From positions 1 through 64,000 of the forward strand of contig JALNZT010000002.1 in assembly GCA_023229135.1 (NCBI GenBank): a stretch of DNA of 64,000 nucleotides, read 5' to 3'. The notes beneath the pieces are model-generated. The model saw only the letters and a list, made by a program, of their open reading frames with translations, was not told the origin of the DNA and did no database searches. This DNA comes from Bacteroidales bacterium. Its GTDB lineage: Bacteria; Bacteroidota; Bacteroidia; Bacteroidales; F082. The position numbers and the translations under genes were made by a program. Shown in pieces: positions 17,625 through 25,258 of this stretch (positions are counted from its first letter, which is position 1; each line of letters starts with the position of its first letter).

Positions 17625-18578
17625 TTAGAGCTCTTTGTACACCAAATAAATCGTATAAAAAAAATAAAAACCAAGTAGCAATCCAGCTTCCCAGCGATCT
17701 AGTTTTTTTCTTTTCCCAGTGAACATAGCTATAAATAGAAACAGGGTTCCACCAAGCAATATCGCAATGTCGAGGTTGAAGTTTGCATTATAGTTGATTG
17801 GTTTGATAAAAGCACTAACAGACAGTATGAGCAGAATATTGAATACATTGGAACCCACAACATTTCCAATAGCGATATCACTGTTTTTCTTCATGGCAGC
17901 CACGATAGAGGTAATCAATTCGGGTAGTGAGGTGCCGGCAGCTACAATAGTAAGGCCGATAATTTTTTCAGAAATACCCAAACTTGTTGCCAGCTCAATG
18001 CTGTTGCTCACAACAAGCTGACCACCAATCAGAAGACCTACAAGCCCACCGAAAATTAAAGCCCAAATCTTGATGTTTGATTTCTCGGCAAGAGCTATGG
18101 CTGCGGTTTCTTCAGTTTTCATTTGCTTATATACATAGAAAAGAAACAACGCAAATAGCGTGATAAGCAACAAACCATCAAAGCGTGAGATTTTGGGATA
18201 ATCACTATTAAAGACGGCGTTTCCAATTAGAAGTAAAACTACAGCGGCAAAAAACGAAATGGGAATTTCACGCCATACCGTAGAGGATTGTACGCTTATC
18301 GGAAAAATAAGTCCCGCTACTCCCAGAATGATAAAAAGGTTAAAGTTGTTGCTGCCGATAATATTTCCCAAAACGATATCCGAATAGCCTTGATAGGAGG
18401 CAATAGCGTTCACCACTAATTCAGGTGCTGAAGTGCCAAAAGCAACAAGGGTTAAACCGATAGCCAGATCGGAAATATGGTGTTTTTTTGCCAGAGAAGA
18501 TGCTCCGTCAACCAACCAATTTGCACCAAAAATTAAAGCGACAAATCCAGCTATGATTAAAAATCCTGAGACCAGCAT
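17625..18578 (-). CDS. Calcium/sodium antiporter (CaCA family, YrbG-like)
   Basis: This 317-aa integral membrane protein has about ten hydrophobic helices. The two inverted alpha-repeats of the cation/Ca2+ exchanger family are clear: VAFGTSAPELVVN near residue 46 and VAAGTSLPELITS in the second half. It would exchange Na+ for Ca2+ across the inner membrane. It stands alone between the DPPIV gene and the tRNA-Val array; a -7 box lies about 115 nt upstream. Confidence 0.93.
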   Translation of the reverse strand: MLVSGFLIIAGFVALIFGANWLVDGASSLAKKHHISDLAIGLTLVAFGTSAPELVVNAIASYQGYSDIVLGNIIGSNNFNLFIILGVAGLIFPISVQSSTVWREIPISFFAAVVLLLIGNAVFNSDYPKISRFDGLLLITLFALFLFYVYKQMKTEETAAIALAEKSNIKIWALIFGGLVGLLIGGQLVVSNSIELATSLGISEKIIGLTIVAAGTSLPELITSIVAAMKKNSDIAIGNVVGSNVFNILLILSVSAFIKPINYNANFNLDIAILLGGTLFLFIAMFTGKRKKLDRWEAGLLLGFYFFYTIYLVYKEL

Positions 18579-18693
18579 AATGTCTTTTTTCTTGTGTTGT
18601 TTTAATGTTGTCTGATAAGTGCGTATAGGTTAATCACCTGAATAGCAACGGAATAAATATTAAATTAGTTATTGAATCTAATAAATGAGAAAA

Positions 18694-18701
18694 CAAAATT
18701 A
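18694..18701 (-). promoter_or_regulatory. Candidate -7 box for the Na+/Ca2+ exchanger gene
   Basis: The minus strand reads TAATTTTG, matching TAnnTTTG. No clear -33 TTG is seen at the right distance, so support is partial. Confidence 0.4.
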
Positions 18702-18765
18702 GTTTATTTGTTCTTCTGTAGTAAAAATGCAATCAATAATGCAGCAAGATATTGAGGATTTATAG

Positions 18766-18795
18766 TTGGAATAAATATGAAATGGCTTACTTTTG
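18766..18795 (+). promoter_or_regulatory. Promoter of the tRNA-Val array
   Basis: TTGG (18766-18769) and TACTTTTG (18788-18795) are about 19 nt apart, matching the Bacteroidota promoter. The first repeat unit begins about 15 nt after the expected start site. It is the only promoter seen before the intact tRNA-Val, so the five repeats and the tRNA should share one transcript. Confidence 0.75.
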
Positions 18796-18815
18796 CATCG
18801 CATTTGAAAATAAAT

Positions 18816-19163
18816 GGGACGTTAGCTCAGTTGGTTTAGTCTCGTCAAGGCTTTGACGAGATGCCAGACAAGAGGTTATACATAAGGGACGTTAGCTCAG
18901 TTGGTTTAGTCTCGTCAAGGCTTTGACGAGATGCCAGACAAGAGGTTACACATAAGGGACGTTAGCTCAGTTGGTTTAGTCTCGTCAAGGCTTTGACGAG
19001 ATGCCAGACAAGAGGTTACACATAAGGGACGTTAGCTCAGTTGGTTTAGTCTCGTCAAGGCTTTGACGAGATGCCAGACAAGAGGTTCACATAAGGGACG
19101 TTAGCTCAGTTGGTTTAGTCTCGTCAAGGCTTTGACGAGATGCCAGACAAGAGGTTCACATAA
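18816..19163 (+). repeat. Five tandem chimeric tRNA-Val-like hairpin units
   Basis: Units start at 18816, 18886, 18956, 19026 and 19095 (70, 70, 70, 69, 69 bp). Each begins with the first 24 nt of the downstream tRNA-Val(GAC), GGGACGTTAGCTCAG onward. Then comes a perfect hairpin, TCTCGTCAA, loop GGCT, TTGACGAGA (18840-18861 in unit 1). Then comes TGCCAGACAAGAGGT, which resembles the 3' side of the tRNA-Val anticodon arm at 13 of 15 positions. A short linker ends in ACATAA. No unit has a T arm or 3' acceptor strand, so none can be a working tRNA. Linkers differ: TATACATAA in unit 1, TACACATAA in 2-3, TCACATAA in 4-5. This suggests growth by successive duplication, and there are no CRISPR-like unique spacers. 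Confidence 0.93.
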
Positions 19164-19238
19164 GGGACGTTAGCTCAGTTGGTTTAGAGCGCTTGCTTGA
19201 CAGGCAAGAGGTCACTGGTTCGATTCCAGTACGTCCCA
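19164..19238 (+). tRNA. tRNA-Val(GAC)
   Basis: This is an intact 75-nt cloverleaf: acceptor GGGACGT/ACGTCCC, D arm GCTC...GAGC, anticodon stem CTTGC/GCAAG with loop TTGACAG (anticodon GAC), T arm ACTGG/CCAGT with TTCGATT, discriminator A. CCA is not encoded. It directly follows the five chimeric units that copy its 5' portion. Confidence 0.95.
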
Positions 19239-19251
19239 CGTTGAAAGAGAG

Positions 19252-19283
19252 GCAGTTACTATGATTTAGTGGCTGCTTTTTTT
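19252..19283 (+). terminator. Terminator after tRNA-Val
   Basis: GCAGTTACTA (19252-19261) pairs with TAGTGGCTGC (19267-19276) with two G-U pairs and a 5-nt loop, followed by seven T. Confidence 0.82.
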
Positions 19284-19305
19284 GATGTCAAACATTAGTG
19301 AAAAT

Positions 19306-19380
19306 GGGACGTTAGCTTCTCGTCAAGGCTTTGACGAGATGCCAGACAAGAGGTCACTGGTTCGATTCCAGTATGTCCCA
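19306..19380 (+). pseudogene. Hairpin-bearing defective tRNA-Val copy
   Basis: This copy is 75 nt long like the intact tRNA and keeps GGGACGTTAGC at the 5' end and CACTGGTTCGATTCCAGT plus the acceptor 3' strand (one G-U) at the 3' end. The internal 38 nt, covering the D loop and anticodon arm, are replaced by 38 nt carrying the same perfect hairpin as the array (19318-19339) and TGCCAGACAAGAGGT. No anticodon loop can form. Sequence after it (CACGTTGAAAGAGAGGCAGTT) repeats that after the intact tRNA, so tRNA plus terminator were duplicated. Confidence 0.85.
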
Positions 19381-19393
19381 CGTTGAAAGAGAG

Positions 19394-19429
19394 GCAGTTG
19401 GTCTTATATTTTGAAGTAGCTGCTTTTTT
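19394..19429 (+). terminator. Terminator after the defective tRNA-Val copy
   Basis: GCAGTT (19394-19399) can pair with AGCTGC (19418-19423), followed by six T. It is a diverged copy of the terminator at 19252-19283. Confidence 0.6.
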
Positions 19430-19546
19430 ACGTGTGAACAGGTCGCCTATAAACCTGAAGAAGCAATTTCTTACTGAAGAAAAACTCATAAAACTACAAT
19501 TCACAAAATCAGTTTAAAAAATCATAGCACCAATGTGGTTTCATGC

Positions 19547-19554
19547 TAACTTTG
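19547..19554 (+). promoter_or_regulatory. -7 box for the AI-2E family transporter gene
   Basis: TAACTTTG matches TAnnTTTG, giving a short leader to the ATG at 19576. It argues against the in-frame ATG at 19543, which lies upstream of it. No clear -33 is visible. Confidence 0.5.
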
Positions 19555-19575
19555 CAAACGAAATCCAAAAACAAT

Positions 19576-20616
19576 ATGAAGCTAAACGAAATAAGTACGA
19601 CCAATAGATTATTGTTGATTATCGTCATTCCATTGATTTTTTACATCCTTAAAGTGTTGTATTTTATCTTTGCGCCTTTGATGTTTGCTTTTTTCATCTC
19701 GCTCTTGTTCATACCGTTGCTAAGGCGGATGAGCAAAAAGGGTGTACCAAAAATCCTCGCTTTAGTTGTTGTAATGGTCATTATTGCAGGGGTACTTTTT
19801 GGGGCTGTAAAGCTGGTTAGTCTCACCGGGAAAGAAGTCCTCGATGGCAAAGAAGCGCTTTTTCAAAAACTTGATAGCAAAGTGGGCATGCTGGTGGCGC
19901 CTTATGTCGAGAATCTGAAGATTGGCATGGAAGATGAAAGCAGTGCCATCAAGAGTATTTTGATGAAAGACCAGGTGAGCCAGCACTTGTTTGGTAGCTT
20001 TGGAAATACCTTTAGATTTGTTCAGCAAACACTTGTGATGATATTGATGACACTTTTCTTCCTGGTGTTACTACTGGCCGGTAGCATCAACTTTAAATTG
20101 CTGATAGAAAACACTTTAATCATGCGGCGTACCCAAACGGTGAAAACCTATTTGGCGATCGAAAGAAGCATTGTTAAGTTTTTGAAAGTAAAATTTCTAA
20201 TGAGTTTTTTTACAGGACTGGGTTTTGGAATAATTGCCTGGTATTTCGGTCTTAGTTTTCCGCTATTTTGGGGACTTTTTGCCTTTGCCATCAATTTCGT
20301 GCAGATGATCGGAAGTGTTATTGCAACCGTAGTTGCTGTTTTATTTGCTTTTATCGAGCTCGAATCGCCCGGGACCATATTGCTTGTCAGCCTACTGTTT
20401 ACAGGAGTTCAGGTACTTTTTGGCTCAGTGATTGAGCCCGTAATGATGGGCAAATCTTTTTCCATCAATGTTTTAACGGTATTGGTAATGTTGATGTTTT
20501 GGGGTTACCTGTGGGGTGTTCCCGGTTTAATTTTGTCGATACCTATTACTGTTCTAATCAAAACTTTGCTCGAACAATTTAGCGGTGGAAAAAAACTTGC
20601 CCGCTTTATGAGTTAA
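19576..20616 (+). CDS. AI-2E family transporter (membrane permease)
   Basis: This 346-aa inner-membrane protein has roughly seven or eight hydrophobic helices arranged as in PF01594: a pair near the start (LLLIIVIPLIFYILKVLYFI and a following hairpin), a soluble middle region with an amphipathic stretch, then helices around MSFFTGLGFGIIAWYFGLSF and the motif GSVIEPVMMGKSFSINVL typical of the family's C-terminal part. Members export AI-2 or act as Na+/H+ antiporters; the substrate here is unknown. The start MKLNEISTTNR at 19576 is chosen because the frame's earlier ATG precedes the promoter box. Confidence 0.88.
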   Translation: MKLNEISTTNRLLLIIVIPLIFYILKVLYFIFAPLMFAFFISLLFIPLLRRMSKKGVPKILALVVVMVIIAGVLFGAVKLVSLTGKEVLDGKEALFQKLDSKVGMLVAPYVENLKIGMEDESSAIKSILMKDQVSQHLFGSFGNTFRFVQQTLVMILMTLFFLVLLLAGSINFKLLIENTLIMRRTQTVKTYLAIERSIVKFLKVKFLMSFFTGLGFGIIAWYFGLSFPLFWGLFAFAINFVQMIGSVIATVVAVLFAFIELESPGTILLVSLLFTGVQVLFGSVIEPVMMGKSFSINVLTVLVMLMFWGYLWGVPGLILSIPITVLIKTLLEQFSGGKKLARFMS

Positions 20617-20691
20617 ACAGTAATCATTCGGGATTTGCTGTATCATTTTTCAGAAATCAAAAAAAATGAACCGAAAAAACGATTATTAGTT

Positions 20692-20699
20692 TATATTTG
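20692..20699 (+). promoter_or_regulatory. -7 box for the lipoprotein gene at 20734
   Basis: TATATTTG matches TAnnTTTG, 34 nt before the ATG. No TTG is seen at -33. Confidence 0.5.
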
Positions 20700-20733
20700 T
20701 TCTTCAAAACAATATAAATAAACTTAGATCTCA

Positions 20734-21369
20734 ATGAAAAGTAAACTATTTTTTTTGGCGTTGACTTTCCTTTTCCTGGTTTCCTGCCAATCTACACAGC
20801 AAATCACCGGCAGCTATGTAAATAAGGAAGCAATTCCTGAAAATCCTTTCAAAAAGGTATTTATCATGGTGATGGCGCATAAAGATGCACCTCGCGCTGC
20901 CGTGGAAAATCAATTGGCCGATGCTGCTGCAAAACGTGGAATAAAAACGGTGATGAGTTCCGATGTTTTCCCAATTGGTTTTCTTGCCGATAAGCCCACA
21001 AAAGAAGAATTTGCTGCCGAAATGCGCAAACATGGTTGCGATGCTGCGTTTACCGTGACACTGCTGCACGAGCAAACACAAGAACGCTATGTGCCTGGCT
21101 CACAAGGAGCACCTTATGTAGCTTATCCTTTTTATGGCAGCTATTATAACTATTATAATATGCGCTACAGCTATGTTTATGATCCCGGCTATTATACTAC
21201 TGATCAAATTTATTTTATCGAAGGTAATCTGTACGACCTCAGTACCGATAAATTGGTTTGGTCGTTGCAAAGCAAAAGCTATGATCCCGGAACCCTTACC
21301 GCATTTGGAAAAACATACGCCGATATGGTTTTCTATCAGTTAAGAAAAGAAGGTTTGGCTAAAAGATAA
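20734..21369 (+). CDS. Lipoprotein of unknown function
   Basis: This 211-aa protein begins with a lipoprotein signal, MKSKLFFLALTFLFLVSC, with the lipobox Cys at residue 18. The remainder is soluble, with a Tyr/Gly-rich segment (YGSYYNYYNMRYSYVYDPGYY) near residues 134-153, then a strand-rich end resembling the DUF4136-like small lipoproteins (YDLSTDKLVWSLQSKSYDPG). Assignment to that family is only suggestive. It is monocistronic and followed by a bidirectional terminator. Confidence 0.8.
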   Translation: MKSKLFFLALTFLFLVSCQSTQQITGSYVNKEAIPENPFKKVFIMVMAHKDAPRAAVENQLADAAAKRGIKTVMSSDVFPIGFLADKPTKEEFAAEMRKHGCDAAFTVTLLHEQTQERYVPGSQGAPYVAYPFYGSYYNYYNMRYSYVYDPGYYTTDQIYFIEGNLYDLSTDKLVWSLQSKSYDPGTLTAFGKTYADMVFYQLRKEGLAKR

Positions 21370-21394
21370 TAGACAAAGCCTAAACTGAGTTATA

Positions 21395-21434
21395 GAAAAA
21401 AAAGTGTTGCAGGATTTCTTGTAACACTTTTTTT
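21395..21434. terminator. Bidirectional terminator
   Basis: AAAAAAGTGTTGCA faces TGTAACACTTTTTT around a short loop with one mismatch. A and T tracts on both sides let it serve both the plus-strand lipoprotein gene and the converging minus-strand remnant at 21467. Confidence 0.8.
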
Positions 21435-21466
21435 AGCGATAGGTATGAAGTCAAAATTTACGAAGC

Positions 21467-21844
21467 TTAGATTGCATTTATTTTTAGGCTTTGTAAATAT
21501 TCATCTGGAGTTAGGACTGGCATGTCTGATTCTTTAAAGTCTTTCAAAATTATGGTAATCAATATATTGCAATTTGTTTCTGTAGCAAAGTAATATTGCA
21601 GCACATCCACAAAATCAGAAAATTTTGATGAAAGTGCTTTGTCAATGATTTTATCGTTTAGGTCTGATGTTTCTACAATGACTTTAATTTTTCTAATTTT
21701 TTCTTTTACCACTCGCAGTTTGTCATTTTCAGACAAGGCTTTTAAGTAGGCCTCTATAAGTCGAGAATGACTTCTTTGTTGTGATGCTGCATATTCTTTC
21801 GCCCTGTCAATCACGTCTTTATTTAATTTTAAGATAAATTTAGC
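21467..21844 (-). pseudogene. Collapsed toxin-antitoxin remnant (DUF6364-like antitoxin fused to PIN C-terminus)
   Basis: The open frame joins two recognisable pieces. The first, AKFILKLNKDVIDRAKEYAA then SRLIEAYLKAL, looks like a DUF6364-type ribbon-helix-helix antitoxin. The second, SKFSDFVDVLQYYFATE then ILKDFKESDMPVLTPDEYL, looks like the C-terminal half of a PIN-domain toxin. The PIN N-terminal half with its first catalytic Asp is missing. There is no ATG between an in-frame TAA at 21854-21856 and the homologous region; the only start is a GTG at 21814, inside the antitoxin domain. I infer an in-frame deletion that removed the antitoxin end and toxin start. The family calls are from pattern memory. 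Confidence 0.65.
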
Positions 21845-22010
21845 CTCCCTAGTTTATCAATTTATACGTAGAAAAATAGCATTATAATCCGTATATGTAA
21901 AGTTTTTAAGCCGACAATTGCCATTATTTGTTAGGATGATAGGGGAGTTGATGCGTGCCTGGAGCATACACCATTCTTTTAAGAATTAGCGCAGTTTGTT
22001 CACGTAAAAT

Positions 22011-23000
22011 TTAATCGCGGGTTATCACTTTTTGTATGCGCACAAATTCGCTGTTTATTGGTCGGAAAGCTTTCTCTGCCAAACTAAACGGTACTTCAAC
22101 AATAGCATGGTTTTTTAATCCTATCATCAAATTTTTCTTCCCGGCGAGTAAACTATCAACAGCCGCTACCCCCATCCTTGTTGCGGCAATCCGGTCTTGT
22201 GCCGTTGGGCTGCCACCACGCTGAATATGGCCCAAAATCGATACCCTGGCCTCAATATCAGGATGCTTTGCTTTCACCCTTTCGGCGAGTTTTAATGCAC
22301 CGCCTGTTTTGTAGCCTTCTGCAACCAGGATGATCCCGCTGGTTTTTTTATTTGCGATGCCTTTTTGGATAAATTTGTCCAGCTCCTCTTCCTGTTCCAT
22401 AACTTCGGGGATGAGGATGACTTCTGCACCACAGGCAAGCCCGCTTCCCAAAGCAAGCAGCCCGGCTTCGCGGCCCATCGATTCGACGAAAAATATTCGC
22501 CCGTGAGACCTGGCCGTGTCTTTTATTTTATCTACCGCCCTAACCACGGTGTTCAAGGCAGTATCGAAACCAATGGTATAATCCGTGCCATTGATGTCGT
22601 TGTCGATTGTTCCGGGTATACCGATAAAAGGGATGTCGAACTCGGAAGAAAAACAGGTGGCTCCATTGAAAGAGCCGTCTCCGCCAATTACTACGACACC
22701 GTCGATATTCCTTTCTTTCAAGTTTTTATAAGCTTTTTGCCTGCCCTCGTAGGTCACAAATTCTTTACACCGGGCTGTTTTCAGTATCGTTCCGCCTAAA
22801 TTAATAATACCGCCGATATCTTCATAATTCAGTTTCCAAAAATCGTTCTCAATCATTCCATGAAACCCGTAATTGATGCCATAAACTTCCACCTTGTTTG
22901 CCAATGCAGCACGCGTTACTGCCCTAATCGCGGCATTCATGCCCGGTGCGTCGCCGCCCGATGTAAAAACAGCGATACATTTGATTTTCTTTTTTTGCAT
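22011..23000 (-). CDS. pfkA: ATP-dependent 6-phosphofructokinase
   Basis: This 329-aa glycolytic enzyme phosphorylates fructose-6-phosphate. The N-terminal TSGGDAPGMNAAIRAV binds ATP. GGDGS at 106-110 has Gly where PPi-dependent enzymes carry Asp, indicating ATP use. PGTIDND (129-135) holds the catalytic Asp. MGREAGLLAL and GHIQRGGSPTAQDR are further substrate motifs. Length is standard for the bacterial group-A enzyme. It is monocistronic on the minus strand. Confidence 0.96.
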   Translation of the reverse strand: MQKKKIKCIAVFTSGGDAPGMNAAIRAVTRAALANKVEVYGINYGFHGMIENDFWKLNYEDIGGIINLGGTILKTARCKEFVTYEGRQKAYKNLKERNIDGVVVIGGDGSFNGATCFSSEFDIPFIGIPGTIDNDINGTDYTIGFDTALNTVVRAVDKIKDTARSHGRIFFVESMGREAGLLALGSGLACGAEVILIPEVMEQEEELDKFIQKGIANKKTSGIILVAEGYKTGGALKLAERVKAKHPDIEARVSILGHIQRGGSPTAQDRIAATRMGVAAVDSLLAGKKNLMIGLKNHAIVEVPFSLAEKAFRPINSEFVRIQKVITRD

Positions 23001-23193
23001 AGTGTTTTAATTTGTAATCTTCTGTTTCAAAAGCTTTTTGAACGCGCAAAATACAAAGAATTATAGCGGTAGCCTCTAACCGAGAAAAAATAGAGTGCTG
23101 TGTTTATCGTAACAGGTTTTCTCATTTGCTGAGGTGTTTTTGTAAAAAATGGTTATTAATAAAAGATGTTTTTAATTAAAACCTTTGATACAA

Positions 23194-24462
23194 TTATCTC
23201 TTTTTCCTTCGAGTTCCCGGGCTTTGTGCCCCAGCTTTCTTGTTGCGGTTGGCGAAAAATTCTTGTTTACGCTTCTGTTTCTGTTTTTCGTTTTCTTTCT
23301 TTTCCGCCGTATTCATGGGCCTGTCAGTCTGCGGGAAGGGATTGTCGCTAACCACTTTAATTTTTTGGCCGATAAGCTTTTCAATATCTTTTATATAGGC
23401 GTTTTCTTCCGGTTCGCAGATAGAAATGGAAATACCCTCTTCATTGGCACGGCCACAACGTCCAATTCTGTGCACATAAGTTTCGGACTCATTAGGGATG
23501 TCGTAATTGATCACATAGCGAAGCTTGTCGATGTCAATCCCGCGGGCGGCGATGTCTGTAGCTACCAAAATCCTGATATTGCCGGCTTTGAATTCGTTCA
23601 ATGCATGTTGACGCTGATTTTGGCCTTTGTCGCCATGAATAGCAGCGGCGTTAATTTTTTGCCTTCGCAGATTACTGACAATACGATCTGCGCCATGTTT
23701 GGTTCTTGAAAAAAGTAATACTTGTTTTAGCTCTGGGTTGGCGAGGATATGCAAAAGCAAGTCTTTTTTGGTGCCTTTGTTGGTCATGTATAAAAACTGC
23801 TGAATCGTTTCAGCGGTAGAAGAGACGGGGCTTACAGAGACAGTCTTTGGCCTGATTAAAATTTGTTGCGACAGCTCTATAATGTTTTGAGGCATGGTTG
23901 CCGAGAAAAACAAAGACTGTCTTTTTCTGGGTAGTTTAGCGATAATCTTTTTGATATCGTGGATGAACCCCATATCGAGCATGCGGTCTGCTTCATCTAA
24001 CACAAAATATTTGACATCATTTAAGGAGATATAGCCCTGATCTATTAAATCGAGCAGACGACCGGGAGTGGCCACTAAAATATCCACGCCTTTTTTCAGG
24101 GCATTCGTTTGTGATCCTTGCGTTACACCGCCATAAATCACTGTATTTTTGATGTGGGTATATTTGCCATAAACCGTGAAGCTTTCCGCGATTTGTATGG
24201 CAAGTTCGCGGGTTGGTGTGATTACCAGCGTTAAAATTTTTCGTTTGCCATGGACGTTTTGTGGTTCATTCACCAGGTGCTGAAGGATAGGAAGCGCAAA
24301 AGCTGCCGTTTTCCCTGTTCCGGTTTGTGCGCTACCCAAAACATCTTCTCTGTTTAGAATAAGTGGAATAGATTTGGCCTGTATAGAAGTAGGCTCGGTA
24401 TAGTTTTCGTCCCTCAAGGCTTTGAGGAGTATAGGAATAAGTTTTAAATCTTCAAATTTCAT
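23194..24462 (-). CDS. DEAD-box ATP-dependent RNA helicase (RhlE-like)
   Basis: This 422-aa helicase has all core motifs: AQTGTGKT (45-52), PTRELA (83-88), TPGR (132-135), DEAD (156-159), SAT (187-189), RGID and HRIGRCGR (331-338). The short basic tail rich in Lys/Arg/Gln is typical of RhlE-type enzymes that act in rRNA or mRNA remodelling. The leader is short: a TACCTTTG box lies about 20 nt upstream. Confidence 0.95.
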   Translation of the reverse strand: MKFEDLKLIPILLKALRDENYTEPTSIQAKSIPLILNREDVLGSAQTGTGKTAAFALPILQHLVNEPQNVHGKRKILTLVITPTRELAIQIAESFTVYGKYTHIKNTVIYGGVTQGSQTNALKKGVDILVATPGRLLDLIDQGYISLNDVKYFVLDEADRMLDMGFIHDIKKIIAKLPRKRQSLFFSATMPQNIIELSQQILIRPKTVSVSPVSSTAETIQQFLYMTNKGTKKDLLLHILANPELKQVLLFSRTKHGADRIVSNLRRQKINAAAIHGDKGQNQRQHALNEFKAGNIRILVATDIAARGIDIDKLRYVINYDIPNESETYVHRIGRCGRANEEGISISICEPEENAYIKDIEKLIGQKIKVVSDNPFPQTDRPMNTAEKKENEKQKQKRKQEFFANRNKKAGAQSPGTRRKKR

Positions 24463-24482
24463 TTTTATTTTTTAATAGTTTG

Positions 24483-24490
24483 CAAAGGTA
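24483..24490 (-). promoter_or_regulatory. -7 box for the DEAD-box helicase gene
   Basis: The minus strand reads TACCTTTG, matching TAnnTTTG, about 20 nt before the ATG. No clear -33. Confidence 0.5.
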
Positions 24491-24654
24491 CGCATTAAGC
24501 GGTTAGCCGTTTGTGGAGCTTAAAGCTTTCAAGTCGTGAGAAGGCTGCTGGGGTCTGTTTACCAACAAGGGGTTGCAAATATTCAATTTGCTGCTATTTC
24601 GACCGAAATGGTATTGAAACGACAACGGTGCAATCAGTGAGTAACAATAGAAAA

Positions 24655-24690
24655 CAAAAAAGGAGCTACAAAAATTTAGCTCCTTTATTT
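24655..24690 (-). terminator. Terminator after tRNA-Arg
   Basis: GGAGCTA (24662-24668) and TAGCTCC (24677-24683) form a perfect 7-bp stem with an 8-nt loop. On the minus strand it is followed by six T, directly after the tRNA-Arg 3' end. Confidence 0.85.
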
Positions 24691-24695
24691 TTTCG

Positions 24696-24769
24696 TGAAC
24701 CCGAAGGGATTCGAACCCCTAACCTTCTGATCCGTAGTCAGATGCACTATCCAATTATGCTACGGGTCC
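24696..24769 (-). tRNA. tRNA-Arg(ACG)
   Basis: This is a 74-nt cloverleaf: acceptor GGACCCG/CGGGTTC (one G-U), anticodon loop CTACGGA (anticodon ACG, presumably modified to ICG), T arm GGGGTTCGAATCCC, discriminator A. It has its own promoter and terminator. Confidence 0.95.
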
Positions 24770-24783
24770 TCCTTTTGAGGCTG

Positions 24784-24816
24784 CAAAGATAAGTAATTGT
24801 GTAAAACAAAAACAAA
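24784..24816 (-). promoter_or_regulatory. Promoter of tRNA-Arg
   Basis: On the minus strand TTTG (complement of 24813-24816) is followed after 21 nt by TATCTTTG (complement of 24784-24791), a good Bacteroidota promoter. Confidence 0.7.
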
Positions 24817-25258
24817 TAAAATTGTTGTATTAATTTAAGGATCCATGGTGGTTTTAAGCTTTGAGCAATCCAAAAGCTGGGCTATAAGCTGCTTAATCAT
24901 TGAAGTGCAGCTTTTTATAGGCTTCAAGAATAATTTTAGCCTGTGAGCATTAAATAATTAAGTTTAGCCTCAACCTGAAAACTTTAGATTCCGGGAACCT
25001 ATAAGCATGTTTTTGAAAACAAACCAAGTGAGTTGTATGAATAATGTAAAAGTTTTTTTGAATAGTGTAGCACTTTTTCACCCATTGACGCTGATCTTTG
25101 ACGTTGCAAAAAATGAAGCTAGACTAAATTTTACTAAAACTGATAAAAATGAAGAAAACTCAAACAAACTTACTTCGTGAAGTCTAGTGTGTTCTTTACG
25201 CAACCTGTTGAAAATGCCTCGAAAGTTTTTGAGCCACAAATGAAAGCCCGGATATTTA
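24817..25258. other. Intergenic stretch without a recognised gene
   Basis: About 440 bp of AT-rich sequence between tRNA-Arg and the SNF2 gene. The only open frame with an ATG is 47 codons (25037-25180, plus strand) with no recognisable domain or promoter. No tRNA-like fold, strong hairpin or repeat was seen. Confidence 0.5.

Noticed and set aside
18816..19163. CRISPR array
   Set aside because: The units are contiguous, with no unique spacers, and each begins with tRNA-Val sequence; no cas genes are present.
25037..25180. 47-codon open frame on the plus strand
   Set aside because: It has no recognisable domain, promoter or conserved context; probably chance.
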